The notes under the pieces: generated by a model | Seen by the model: only the letters and a program-made list of their open reading frames with translations | Told to the model about the DNA's origin: nothing | Database searches by the model: none | Program-made: the position numbers and the translations under genes | Assembly: GCF_003611695.1 (NCBI RefSeq) | Contig: NZ_RAWE01000012.1 | Span: 35,905 to 99,904 of the forward strand | Source: Corallococcus carmarthensis | GTDB taxonomy: Bacteria; Myxococcota; Myxococcia; Myxococcales; Myxococcaceae | Length of the DNA stretch: 64,000 nucleotides | Reading direction: 5' to 3' | In this document: positions 1-8,603 of the stretch, in pieces | How positions within the stretch are numbered: position 1 is the stretch's first letter | Layout of the letters: each line of letters starts with the position of its first letter

Positions 1-1457
1 CTTCCGAGGATGCGGCCTGCCTCCGGCGAATGGTCCGGCCCGCCACCGGAGGCCTGGGCCACGGCGCGCAGCTGGGTGCGGCGCTGGGCGAGCAGCGCGG
101 ACAGCTGCCGGGCGAGGCCCGGGTAGTCGGAGAACAGCCGCGCGAAGGTGGGCCGGTCCAGCTCCAGCAGCACGGAGTCCTCGAGCGCGACCACGGTGGC
201 GGCACGGCGCTCTCCGGTGAGCAGCGACATCTCCCCGATGTAGTGGCCCGGCCCCAGGCGCGTGATTTCGGACTGGAGCGTGCCGGCGCGCACGCTGACC
301 TCGCCGGAGGCCACGACGTAGAAGGTGCCGCCCTCGTCGCCCTCCTGGATGATGCGCTCGTTGCGGCCGAAGCGGCGCACCACCACCTCGCAGCGCAGGC
401 GCTCCAGCTCCTCCGGGCCCAGCGGCGCGAAGAGGTCCACCTGGCGCAGCAGCTCCCGCACCGTGTCGTCGGCCAGCTCGCGGCGGCGGTGTCCCGCCTC
501 ACGGCGCAGGGTCACCGTGCGCTGGGCGTGGGGCAGCTCCAGGCCCTCGCGGCGCAGCCGGTACCACAGCCGCGTGTGCAGCTCCTCCCGCACGGTGTCC
601 GACAGCGCGAAGTCGTTGAGGAAGACGCGGATCATGTACTGCGCGTTGGAGTCGGTGAAGGCCACCGTGCGCGCCAGGGGCGGCGGCTGCACCAGGACCT
701 GGGGAATCTCCCGCGCCACGTCCAGCAGCGCCTGCTTCACCTGGTTGGGTGGCGCGTCCAGCGACACGCCCACCTGCATCTCGATGCCCACGGGCTCGCG
801 GTGCTGGGTGAAGTTCTTCACGTGCTCCTTGCCCACCATGCTGTTGGGCAGGGTGATGACCTCGCGCCGGAAGTTGGCGATGCGGATGGAGCGCCACCCG
901 ATGTGCACCACCCGTCCGGTGTGCTCGCCAATGCGGATGAAGTCACCCACCTCGAACGGCCGGTCCAGCTGCAACGACAGACCCGCGAAGAGGTTGCCCA
1001 GCGTCTCCTGGAGCGCGAGGCCGATGACCACCGTCAGCACCGCGGACGTGGCCACGAGCCCCGCCAGGTCCAGGTTGAGCTGGCTCTGGAGGATGGGGAG
1101 GGTGGCGAGCGCGTACAGCGTGAAGTCGATGACGTCGCGGAGAATCTTGGGCGTCGTCACCGGCGAGCGCATCCGCACCAGCTTCAGCGCGAACGCCACC
1201 GCGGCCCGGATGACGCCGTAGGCGAACGTGAGCATCCAGCCCACGTGCACGAACTTGTACAGGCCTGGCGGCGTGGTGGCTTCCGGCAGCAGGCGCGACG
1301 CCAGCCGCAGCACCAGGAAGGCGACCAGCATCCGCACCGCGCCGCGCAAATCGTCGCGCAGGTCCGGGTCGCGGGTGGTGCGCTGGATGCCCAGCAGGAG
1401 CACCGTCAGGACGGAGCCCGCCAGCAGGGGGAGGTGGCCTTCGAGGAAGTTCAGCAC
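1..1457 (-). CDS. MscS-family mechanosensitive channel with C-terminal cyclic-nucleotide-binding domain (3' end cut by window)
   Basis: About 485 residues are visible and the C-terminus runs off the left edge. The N-terminal 150 residues hold hydrophobic segments (for example LLAGSVLTVLLLG near residue 10 and LVATSAVLTVVIGLALQ near 135), followed by the MscS pore/beta motif LGNLFAGLSLQLDRPFEVGD and a WRSIRI stretch. After a beta/alpha domain, residues about 350-480 form a cNMP-type domain with IIQEGDEGGTFYVV and GHYIGEMSLLTGERRAA. MscS relatives sit in the inner membrane and open under tension; the fused domain suggests ligand gating, which is inferred. The start is taken as the GTG at 1457; no clear ribosome site is seen, so the start is uncertain. 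It is divergent from holB. Confidence 0.85.
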   Translation of the reverse strand, partial: MLNFLEGHLPLLAGSVLTVLLLGIQRTTRDPDLRDDLRGAVRMLVAFLVLRLASRLLPEATTPPGLYKFVHVGWMLTFAYGVIRAAVAFALKLVRMRSPVTTPKILRDVIDFTLYALATLPILQSQLNLDLAGLVATSAVLTVVIGLALQETLGNLFAGLSLQLDRPFEVGDFIRIGEHTGRVVHIGWRSIRIANFRREVITLPNSMVGKEHVKNFTQHREPVGIEMQVGVSLDAPPNQVKQALLDVAREIPQVLVQPPPLARTVAFTDSNAQYMIRVFLNDFALSDTVREELHTRLWYRLRREGLELPHAQRTVTLRREAGHRRRELADDTVRELLRQVDLFAPLGPEELERLRCEVVVRRFGRNERIIQEGDEGGTFYVVASGEVSVRAGTLQSEITRLGPGHYIGEMSLLTGERRAATVVALEDSVLLELDRPTFARLFSDYPGLARQLSALLAQRRTQLRAVAQASGGGPDHSPEAGRILG

Positions 1458-1540
1458 GCCCGGCGAATCAGACCGGTGGCGCGCGCACGGGTCAAGGTGG
1501 CGGTTGACGGGTGCCCTCCGAGCGGAGATACACGCCCCCC

Positions 1541-2575
1541 ATGACGCTTGCCTCGGTGCAGGGACAGCCCCGCGCGATGGATGCGCTCCAATCCGCCCTG
1601 CGGTCCGGCTCGGTGCATCACGCCTACCTGTTCGCCGGGCCAGAGGGGGTGGGCAAGGAGCTGGCCGCGGTGGGACTGGCCCAGGCCCTCACGTGCCCGG
1701 AGGCCCCGGAGGTGGGCTGCGGCAAGTGCGCCAGCTGCCTGCGCCTCGCCAAGGGGCTGCACCCGGACGTCACCTGGGTGATGCCGGACGACGAGCGCGT
1801 GTCGCGAGGACTCGCGGGCCGTTCGGACTTCACCGGCACCCCCAGCCGCGAGCTGCGCGTGGAGCAGATCCGGCAGCTCCAGGAGCGGCTGGCGCTGCGC
1901 GGCCTGGAGTCCAGGCGCAAGGTGGCCATCCTGGTCAGCGCGGAGCAGATGAACGTCCAGGCGCAGAACGCCTTCTTGAAGACGCTGGAGGAGCCGCCCG
2001 CGGAGACCACCCTCATCCTGGTGGCGAGCGCCATGGACCGGCTGCTGCCCACCATCCGCAGCCGGTGCAGCAAGGTGTACTTCGGCCCGCTGCCGGTGGA
2101 CCTGGTCGCACGGCACGTGCAGCAGGAGCGCAAGCTGGACGCGGACACCGCCGCCCTGGCCGCGGTGATGTCCGGGGGCAGCCTGGGCCGCGCGCTCGCG
2201 CTGGACGTGGACGCGCTGAAGGAGCGCAAGGACGTCCTCACCGCTTTTGAATCCCTGAGCGGCGACGACATCCCCGCGCTCCTGCGCTTCGCGGAGGCCC
2301 ATGGCGGCTCGCGCGAGGACGCGGACACGGCGCTGGAGCTGCTCATCTTGTGGACACGGGACGTGGCGCTCGCGAAGGCCGGGGCGGAAGAGGCGCTGGC
2401 GAACCGGGACCTGAAGGTGCTGGCGCAGGAGGCGGCGAAGCGCACGTCGGAGGCCGCGCTGCACCGGCGGCATTCGCTGCTGGAGTCGGCGCGGACGGCC
2501 ATCGGCTCGCGCAACGGCGCGCCCCGGTTGCAGCTGGAGCGGCTGCTCATCGAACTGTGCGTGGAGGGCCGATGA
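1541..2575 (+). CDS. holB: DNA polymerase III subunit delta prime
   Basis: 344 residues. This is the clamp-loader subunit that works with delta and tau/gamma to load the beta clamp. An AAA+ Walker A-like loop GPEGVGKE is at residues 33-40. It is followed by a zinc-binding cysteine set C52, C60, C63, C66 (CGKCASC), typical of delta prime and tau. LEEPPAETTLILVAS and the sensor-type SRC sequence follow as in the family. The ATG at 1541 is preferred over an in-frame GTG at 1511 because homology begins with the conserved VQGQPRA region right after it. The stop overlaps the next start as ATGA, so holA is translationally coupled. Confidence 0.93.
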   Translation: MTLASVQGQPRAMDALQSALRSGSVHHAYLFAGPEGVGKELAAVGLAQALTCPEAPEVGCGKCASCLRLAKGLHPDVTWVMPDDERVSRGLAGRSDFTGTPSRELRVEQIRQLQERLALRGLESRRKVAILVSAEQMNVQAQNAFLKTLEEPPAETTLILVASAMDRLLPTIRSRCSKVYFGPLPVDLVARHVQQERKLDADTAALAAVMSGGSLGRALALDVDALKERKDVLTAFESLSGDDIPALLRFAEAHGGSREDADTALELLILWTRDVALAKAGAEEALANRDLKVLAQEAAKRTSEAALHRRHSLLESARTAIGSRNGAPRLQLERLLIELCVEGR

Positions 2576-3888
2576 GCGCGGACATGGACGAGGTGCTGGC
2601 GGAGGTGAAGGGCGGCAAGGTGTGGCCGCTGTACCTCCTGTGGGGCGAGGAGTTCCTGGTCCGCAAGGGCGCCGACGAGCTGGTGAAGACGCTGGTGCCG
2701 GACGCGGCCATGGGGCTCAACCTCGCGGTGCTGGACGCGGCCTCCCCGCGCGAGGTGGCGCAGGAGCTGGCCACGATGCCGCTGTTCCCCGGGCGCAAGG
2801 TGGTGCTGGTGCGCGACCCGGAGTTCCTCGCGCCCAAGAAGGGCAAGGGCGACGCGCTGGCCAAGGCGCGCGACGCGTGGAAGGCGGGCAAGCGCAAGGA
2901 GGGCGCCCGGCGGCTGCTGGCGCTGGCGGGCCGCGCGGGCTGGGGCGTGGATCAGCTGGATCCCCGCGTGCCCGGCGCTCCCTCCGTGGAGCAGTGGAAG
3001 GACGAGCTGAACGTGGACCTGGCGGAGGCCGACCTGGCCTTCCTCCAGGAGGCGGCGGCCTTCTGCCGCGACGAGCGCATCAGCGCCCCGGAAGGGGACG
3101 CGTCCGCGCTGCTGGAGCTGCTCCAGAAGGGCGTGCCGCCGGGGCACGCGCTGGTGCTGGCGGCCACGGACGTGGACTCGCGCAGCCCGCTGCTCAAGTT
3201 CGCGCAGGACAAGGGCCGCCTCTTCGAGCGCAAGGTGGCCGCGCGCCACAAGGACCTGGACCTCAGCGAGATCGCGAAGGAGTTCCTGGTCCCCTTCAAG
3301 AAGAAGCTGGGGCCGGGCGCGCTGGAGGGGCTGAAGGAGCGCATCGGCGGCAACATCCGGCTGCTCCAGTCGGAGCTGGAGAAGCTGGCCGTCTATTCGG
3401 AAGGGCCCACCATCGAGGCCCAGCACGTGGCGCTGCTGGTGCACCACGCGCGCGAGGAGGAGTTCTTCGAATTGACGGAGGCGCTCCAGAAGCGCGAGCT
3501 GCGTGACGCGCTCTCCTATGCCGAGGACGCGATGGGGCAGGGCACGCACGCGCTGCAGTTGCTGGGCGCGGTGGCGTCCATCGTCCGCTCGCTCTTGGAG
3601 AACCACGCCTGGCTGGAGAAGTACGCCGGAGGCCAGCCGCCGCGCACCGGCCGCGACGTGGAGTCGCGCATCCTCCCGAAGCTGGAGGCGGAGCTGAAGG
3701 CCTCCAAGCGCAAGACGCCCAACGCGTGGGCGCTCGCGTTCGGCATGCAGGCCGCCGCCCGCTACGAGCGCCGCGAGCTGCTCAACGCCCTGGTGGCGTG
3801 CGCGGACGCGGACCTGGCCCTGAAGTCCTCGGCCAGCGGGAAGCTCGTCATCGAACGGCTGTTGTGGACGGTGTGCACCCGCGCCTGA
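2572..3888 (+). CDS. holA: DNA polymerase III subunit delta, with an extra internal segment
   Basis: 438 residues, compared with about 340 for typical delta. The N-terminus (VWPLYLLWGEEFLVRKGADE) and the C-terminal half (LKERIGGNIRLLQSELEKLA, then an all-alpha region) match HolA. The extra length is an insertion at about residues 85-172. It is lysine/alanine rich at first (KKGKGDALAKARDAWKAGKR), then acidic, and splits the N-terminal AAA+-like domain just after the KVVLVRDPE strand. Delta opens the beta clamp ring. The start overlaps the holB stop (ATGA). The insertion is in frame and has the same codon bias as the rest, so it is unlikely to be a sequencing artefact. Confidence 0.92.
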   Translation: MSADMDEVLAEVKGGKVWPLYLLWGEEFLVRKGADELVKTLVPDAAMGLNLAVLDAASPREVAQELATMPLFPGRKVVLVRDPEFLAPKKGKGDALAKARDAWKAGKRKEGARRLLALAGRAGWGVDQLDPRVPGAPSVEQWKDELNVDLAEADLAFLQEAAAFCRDERISAPEGDASALLELLQKGVPPGHALVLAATDVDSRSPLLKFAQDKGRLFERKVAARHKDLDLSEIAKEFLVPFKKKLGPGALEGLKERIGGNIRLLQSELEKLAVYSEGPTIEAQHVALLVHHAREEEFFELTEALQKRELRDALSYAEDAMGQGTHALQLLGAVASIVRSLLENHAWLEKYAGGQPPRTGRDVESRILPKLEAELKASKRKTPNAWALAFGMQAAARYERRELLNALVACADADLALKSSASGKLVIERLLWTVCTRA

Positions 3889-3913
3889 AGGGGCCCGGGC
3901 TGAAGGAGCCGCC

Positions 3914-4363
3914 ATGGCGGACAAGCGACGCTTCGACCTCTTCGCGGACCTGCTCGTCACGCGCTTTCCCCAGGCCCAACGCGTCTATGACGTCGCCGGC
4001 GGCATGGGGAAGCTGAACGAGTCCCTCACCCAGCGCGGGCGCACCGTCACCACCTTCGACCTGCGCCACAAGCACCTGCCCGTGCGGTACGCGCAGCGCA
4101 TCTTCACGCTGGAAGAGCCGTGCGAAGCGGAGCTCGTCGTGGGCATGCACCCGGACGGCGCCACGCGGATCATCATCGAGTACGCCGCACGCCACGGGCT
4201 GGGCTTCGCCGTCGTTCCTTGCTGCTCCGACAATGGGATGCCCTACAAACCGTGGATGCGGCACCTGGCCGACGTGGCCCGCGACGCTGGCTTCCCCACC
4301 GTGGAAGAGGCCGAGCTCTCCATGGATGGGCGTGCCCGGGTCCTGCTCGGCGTGTGGCGTTGA
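3914..4363 (+). CDS. small SAM-methyltransferase-like protein, function unknown
   Basis: 149 residues, with the ribosome site AAGGAG upstream of the ATG. The N-terminal part reads like a Rossmann methyltransferase: VYDVAGGMGKLN (residues about 24-35) resembles SAM-binding motif I, and TTFDLRH resembles the following acidic strand. VVGMHPDGATRIIIEYAA and FAVVPCCSDN occupy the motif IV region. It is shorter than a full methyltransferase and has little after the VPCC segment, so it may be a minimal domain or a non-catalytic relative. The PCC motif occurs in some tRNA/RNA-modifying families, but no substrate can be assigned. It lies 25 bp after holA and may share its transcript. Confidence 0.7.
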   Translation: MADKRRFDLFADLLVTRFPQAQRVYDVAGGMGKLNESLTQRGRTVTTFDLRHKHLPVRYAQRIFTLEEPCEAELVVGMHPDGATRIIIEYAARHGLGFAVVPCCSDNGMPYKPWMRHLADVARDAGFPTVEEAELSMDGRARVLLGVWR

Positions 4364-4699
4364 CGCACGGCGCGCGAATTCGCGGTCATCCTTTGCACAC
4401 CAAGAAAAAGCCGCCAACCTTGGATTGCTCGAATAGAGGACACACCCGGTGTGCACTGTCATGGTTCAGGACAGGTGCCCGCGAACGCCGAAATCCCCAG
4501 CAAGACCGGGTGTTTGCGCCAGAGGCGTAACGTCAGCTTCCACATTACAGAAGATTTACTGGGCGCTGATGTGCCAGCCGCTTTCTGATGCTTCGCCGTA
4601 CTGCGAGGTATTTCGCGGACTTAATGAGTTGGCCTGAAGAATGCTGAAAGGAGCGCTGCCCCGGCGACCACCCCCTTGCGCCGGGCAGGAGGCCGTACC
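4364..4699. other. intergenic region upstream of the M4 protease
   Basis: 336 bases of locally lower GC with no convincing gene; a 62-codon frame at 4449-4637 has no ribosome site and poor codon bias. It contains the 13-bp palindrome CACACCCGGTGTG at 4441-4453. The sequence TGCACACC at 4394-4401 is the inverse of GGTGTGCA at 4448-4455, giving paired half-sites 46 bp apart that could be an operator. The A/T-rich stretch near 4535-4625 probably holds the protease promoter, but no clean -35/-10 pair was found. Confidence 0.5.
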
Positions 4700-6598
4700 T
4701 TGGTTCGCACCCGTTTCGTTTCAGCCCTGCTGGCCCTTCCCCTCGCCGCTTGCGGCGTCGGTGAGATGGACACCAACACGCAGAATGATCAGCAGAAGCC
4801 GGATGAAGTCGCCGAAGTGCAGAACGCCCTGAGCGTCATTCCTGGCGCCCAGATCGTCGGTACCAACGCGGATGGGACGCCGCACACCATCCAGGGCCGC
4901 CTGGGCCAGGCGGATCGCCCGCTGACGGGCTTCGCCGCCGCGGACGTGCACACGGCCATCGCCGGCTCGCTGCCCTCCATCGCGTCGCTGTTCCGCCTCA
5001 CCGCTTCCGACCTGCAGGTCCGCCGCATCTCCGTGGACGACCAGGGCGTTTCGCACATCCGCTACGCGCAGACGCTGAACGGTCTGCCGGTGGTGGGCGA
5101 GGAGCTGGTGGTGCACGTGGACCGCTCGGGCGCCATCTTCGGCGCGAACGGTTCCGCGCGCTCCGGTGCCGCCGTGTCCGCGCGTCCGCTGGTCGCCGCG
5201 GAGGCCGCCAAGACGGCCGCGGTGCGTGACACGCAGGGCACGGGCCTGGCCGCGGAGAGCGCGCGCCTGGTGTACGTGAAGGCCGAGCAGGACGGCCGCC
5301 TGCGCCTCGCGTACGAGGTGAAGGTCACGGGCGAGTCCGCCCTGATGCCGCTGCGCGACCGCGTCTATGTGGACGCGCTCAACGGCGCCACGCTGCTGCG
5401 CGTGCCGGAGATCCACACCGCGCTCAACCGCAAGGTCTACAGCGCGAACAACGGCACCACCACCCCGGGTACGCTCAAGCGCAGCGAGGGCCAGGCGGCC
5501 ATCGGTGACGCGCATGTCGACATGAACTACGACATGCTGGGCTACACCTACGACTGCTACAAGACGAACTTCAACCGCGACTCGCTGAACAACGCGGGCC
5601 AGACGCTCGTCAGCACGGTGCACTACAGCCGCAACTACGTGAACGCCTACTGGGACGGCACCCAGATGGTGTACGGCGACGGCGACGGCGTGAACTCCAT
5701 CGAGCTGGGCAAGGACGCGGACGTCACGGTCCACGAGCTGACCCACGCCGTGACGGAGAACGAGTCCAACCTCACGTACTCCGCTCAGTCCGGCGGCCTC
5801 AACGAGGCCATGTCCGACACCTTCGGCGCCATCTGCGAGAGCTGGAAGTCCGGCACGTGGAGCACCGCGGCGGACATCTGGAAGGTCGGCGAGGACGTGT
5901 GGACCCCCGGCACGGCCGGTGACGCGCTCCGCTACATGGACGACCCGGCGAAGGACGGCGCGTCCATCGACTGGGCGCCGAACTACAGCGGCCAGGACGT
6001 GCACTACACCTCCGGCGTCCCGAACCTGGCGTTCGCGCTGCTCGCCAAGGGTGGCACGCACCCGCGCGGCCGCAGCACCATCAACGTGGCGGGCATCGGC
6101 GTCCAGAAGGCCGGTCAGATCTGGTACTACGCCAACGCCAACCTCTACACGGCTGGCACCACGTACGAGCAGGCGAAGACCTGGACCATCCAGGCCGCCG
6201 TGGCGCTGGGCTACGACGCCGCCACGCAGGCTTCCGTGAAGGCCGCCTGGGAAGCGGTGGGCGTGGGCGTGACGGTTCCGCCCCCGACCTGCACCACGCT
6301 GACCAACGGCGTCGCGAAGACGGGCCTGTCCGGCGCCGCGAGCTCCGCGAACTACTACTGCATCGACCTGCCGGCCTCCAAGGCGTCCACCTACGTGATG
6401 AGCGGCGGCACGGGCGACGCGGACCTGTACATCAAGTTCGGCGCTGCCCCGACGACGACGTCCTACGACTGCCGTCCGTACCTCTCCGGCAACGCGGAGT
6501 CGTGCAGCGCGGCGGCGAAGACCGCGGCGGGCAAGATGTACATCATGGTGCGCGGCTACTCCGCGTACAGCGGCGTGTCCCTCAAGGCCACGTACTAG
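4700..6598 (+). CDS. secreted M4 (thermolysin-family) metalloprotease, lipoprotein-type signal
   Basis: 632 residues. The TTG start at 4700 is chosen because AGGAGG lies 7 bases upstream (4687-4692). The signal peptide has the lipobox LAAC (C18). A propeptide with FTP/PepSY character follows (residues about 40-230, for example GLPVVGEELVVHVDRSGAIFG). The catalytic domain carries zinc motif HELTH at 345-349 and the third ligand E369 in NEAMSD, exactly the thermolysin spacing. Later YTSGVPNLAF is the usual M4 active-site region. Residues about 535-632 form a bacterial pre-peptidase C-terminal (PPC) beta domain, often removed on maturation. The likely role is extracellular protein digestion, as in predatory bacteria. 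A hairpin terminator follows. Confidence 0.94.
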   Translation: MVRTRFVSALLALPLAACGVGEMDTNTQNDQQKPDEVAEVQNALSVIPGAQIVGTNADGTPHTIQGRLGQADRPLTGFAAADVHTAIAGSLPSIASLFRLTASDLQVRRISVDDQGVSHIRYAQTLNGLPVVGEELVVHVDRSGAIFGANGSARSGAAVSARPLVAAEAAKTAAVRDTQGTGLAAESARLVYVKAEQDGRLRLAYEVKVTGESALMPLRDRVYVDALNGATLLRVPEIHTALNRKVYSANNGTTTPGTLKRSEGQAAIGDAHVDMNYDMLGYTYDCYKTNFNRDSLNNAGQTLVSTVHYSRNYVNAYWDGTQMVYGDGDGVNSIELGKDADVTVHELTHAVTENESNLTYSAQSGGLNEAMSDTFGAICESWKSGTWSTAADIWKVGEDVWTPGTAGDALRYMDDPAKDGASIDWAPNYSGQDVHYTSGVPNLAFALLAKGGTHPRGRSTINVAGIGVQKAGQIWYYANANLYTAGTTYEQAKTWTIQAAVALGYDAATQASVKAAWEAVGVGVTVPPPTCTTLTNGVAKTGLSGAASSANYYCIDLPASKASTYVMSGGTGDADLYIKFGAAPTTTSYDCRPYLSGNAESCSAAAKTAAGKMYIMVRGYSAYSGVSLKATY

Positions 6599-6612
6599 TC
6601 CCTCGCACAGGT

Positions 6613-6632
6613 CCGGCGTGAGTCCACGCCGG
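6613..6632 (+). other. perfect 8-bp inverted repeat after the protease gene
   Basis: CCGGCGTG and CACGCCGG flank a 4-base loop (AGTC), 14 bases past the protease stop. No T-run follows, so it may stabilise the mRNA end rather than terminate alone. Confidence 0.5.
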
Positions 6633-6651
6633 GCCTCGTGAAGGTCACCTT

Positions 6652-6690
6652 CCGCCTCCGGGGCTCCTGTCCCGGGGGCGGTTGTGTTTC
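6652..6690 (+). terminator. intrinsic terminator of the M4 protease
   Basis: An 11-bp stem (CCGCCTCCGGG with CCCGGGGGCGG, one G-T pair) with an 8-base loop is followed by TTGTGTTTC. It fits a Rho-independent terminator between 4700-6598 and the patatin gene. Confidence 0.7.
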
Positions 6691-6792
6691 GTGGGCCCGC
6701 CTCGGGAGGTGGGCGGCCGGGTGGGCATGCGGCTCGGAGTCCACCGTGCGGGAACGGGGTAGGGTGCCCCGACTTCCCTCACAGGAGGATGC

Positions 6793-7683
6793 ATGGGGTC
6801 GCGGCTGGGCCGGGTGTTGCTGGCGGTGGTGGTGGCGTTGGGGAGTGCGTCGTGCCACCGGGGCACGCGGGCTTCACGCACCTGCGTGGTGCTGTCGGTG
6901 GGCGGCACCAAGGGGCTCGCGCACGTGGGCGCGATGGACGCGCTGATGGCCCGGGGCGTGCCCATCGATTGCGTGGTGGGCAACAGCATGGGCGCGGTGG
7001 TGGGCGGCCTCTACGCGTCCGCGCCGGGGGACAACCTGCGCCAGCGCTACCGGGCCTTCTTCGCGGCCTATGAAGACGAGACGCGCAAGACGACCGCGGC
7101 GCGCGGCGCGGTGGGCGCGGCCGTGGGGCTGCTCGCGGTGCTGATGTCGGGCGGCGCGCTGGGACCGGCCGTGGCGGCGGGAGCGCTGGGCGCGGCGGGT
7201 GGCGCGGCGTCCGTGCCCCGCTTGAGCCACGAGCGCTTCACCCACGTGCTGGAGCGCTTCTACGCGGGAGCACGCGTGGAGGACCTGCCCGTGCCCTTCG
7301 CCACCTTCCACCAGGCGCCCTGGAACGGAGGCATCCGCCTGGTCACCGTGACGCGCGGTCCACTGTCGGAGGCTGTCGCCGCGAGCGCCGCCAACCCGCT
7401 CCTGTTCGAGGACGCCTCGCTGGAGCGCATCGACCCGGGCGCGGACCGCGTTTCCGCGACGCCCGTCCATGACGCGTGTCAGCTGTTCCCGGGCGCGCGG
7501 CTCATCGCCATCAACGTCACCGGCGAGCCGGCCTTCTACCGCTCCGACCTGGGCTGCGACGTGCGGGAGGTCCGCGTGGACGTGGCCATGCCCCCGGCGG
7601 AGGCCTTCACCGGCCGGGGCCGCGCCTTCGAGGCCACCTACGACGCGGGCCACGACGCGGTGATGCGGGCCCGGCTGGACTGA
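6793..7683 (+). CDS. patatin-like phospholipase, probable lipoprotein
   Basis: 296 residues, with AGGAGG 4 bases before the ATG. The hydrophobic N-terminus ends in GSASC (C21), a weak lipobox, so it is probably exported. The patatin fold shows the oxyanion loop GGTKG at about 38-42 and the nucleophile elbow GNSMG (S65). The second dyad signature, normally DG[GA], is not obvious: the aligned place reads ADRVSATPV, so the Asp may remain but the glycines do not. A glycine/alanine-rich hydrophobic stretch (residues about 100-140) is inserted between the two halves and could touch membrane. Lipid acyl hydrolase activity is likely but not certain. It is convergent with the NRDE-family gene. Confidence 0.82.
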   Translation: MGSRLGRVLLAVVVALGSASCHRGTRASRTCVVLSVGGTKGLAHVGAMDALMARGVPIDCVVGNSMGAVVGGLYASAPGDNLRQRYRAFFAAYEDETRKTTAARGAVGAAVGLLAVLMSGGALGPAVAAGALGAAGGAASVPRLSHERFTHVLERFYAGARVEDLPVPFATFHQAPWNGGIRLVTVTRGPLSEAVAASAANPLLFEDASLERIDPGADRVSATPVHDACQLFPGARLIAINVTGEPAFYRSDLGCDVREVRVDVAMPPAEAFTGRGRAFEATYDAGHDAVMRARLD

Positions 7684-7699
7684 AAAGCGACAGGGCCGC

Positions 7700-8494
7700 T
7701 CAGGGCGCCGTGAGCAGGCCCGTCACGTCCCGCCAGCCACCCTGGCAGGGGGCGATGTCCGTGGCCAGGTAGTGCCCCACCTGGCCGGGCCCGAGCGCGA
7801 CGATGGCGGACGAGCGCGTGCCGTAGCCTTCCGTGTGGATGCACAGCGCCTGGAGCTGCTGGAGGAAGTCCGCGGGCAGGCTGTCCTCCGCGAGCGGCCC
7901 CGTCGCGGCCTCCCGGGGTGGCAGGGCATGGTCGGCCAGGGCCGCCTGGAGCCCCGTCACCAGCTCCGGCCACGGACGCTTCGCCACGGCCTCGGCCAGG
8001 GCGTGCGCGCGCCGCACCTTGGGCAGCGCCAGGTTGTCCAGGCTGTCGTTGGGGAGCACGTGCACTCCGTCCGGGACGTCCTCGTGCAGCAGGTGGGCAT
8101 GGCCCGGGCGCGCGTAGGCCACCCGCACGGTGCGCGCGTCCCCGTAGAGCAGGTTGAAGGGGAGGAACTCCGGGGCGGGCAGGGTGCCGAGGTAGCGCTC
8201 GATGGCCTCCACCGACCCCGCCTGAAGGGCCCGGAGCACCACCTCGCCCCGGGACCGGGGGGCCAGGCCCAGGCTCCGGGCGCCGCGCTGGTTCGTCAGG
8301 GCGACGACGACTCCCTCGTGGGTGACCCCCATCCACGTTCCGCCCCGCTCCACGTCCTGGCCGCCCACCACGCGTGGGGGCTCGGAGAGGACCTTCGGCC
8401 CGTGGGCCGGACGCGCGTAGAGCTCATCCCGGTTGGCGGCGAGGACCAGCGGCCACTCGGGATGGACGTTACGGAGGATGAGGACGGTGCACAT
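7700..8494 (-). CDS. NRDE/TANGO2-family protein
   Basis: 264 residues beginning MCTVLILRN and containing AANRDELYARP, the NRDE signature of the family. Removal of Met would expose Cys2, the putative N-terminal nucleophile of this Ntn-hydrolase-like fold. GGTWMGV and ALTNQRG are further family motifs. The C-terminus keeps the GYGTRSSAIVAL-type strand. Bacterial members are poorly characterised; the eukaryotic TANGO2 is linked to lipid or heme handling, so no substrate is assigned. It stands alone, divergent from metG and convergent with the patatin gene. Confidence 0.87.
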   Translation of the reverse strand: MCTVLILRNVHPEWPLVLAANRDELYARPAHGPKVLSEPPRVVGGQDVERGGTWMGVTHEGVVVALTNQRGARSLGLAPRSRGEVVLRALQAGSVEAIERYLGTLPAPEFLPFNLLYGDARTVRVAYARPGHAHLLHEDVPDGVHVLPNDSLDNLALPKVRRAHALAEAVAKRPWPELVTGLQAALADHALPPREAATGPLAEDSLPADFLQQLQALCIHTEGYGTRSSAIVALGPGQVGHYLATDIAPCQGGWRDVTGLLTAP

Positions 8495-8603
8495 GGCGTC
8501 CGGTCGATAACATCCACCTTCGTTCCATGCACCCTCGGGCCTGCATGTTGGCGATGACCTCGTATCCCCGAGCGGCTATGGTCCGCCGCCCTCAGGAGAG
8601 TCC

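Noticed and set aside
30..1544. 504-codon plus-strand frame at the left end
   Set aside because: Antisense to the MscS/cNMP gene, whose motifs are clear on the minus strand.
4449..4637. 62-codon frame upstream of the M4 protease
   Set aside because: No ribosome site, atypical codon use, and lies in a promoter-like A/T-rich spacer.
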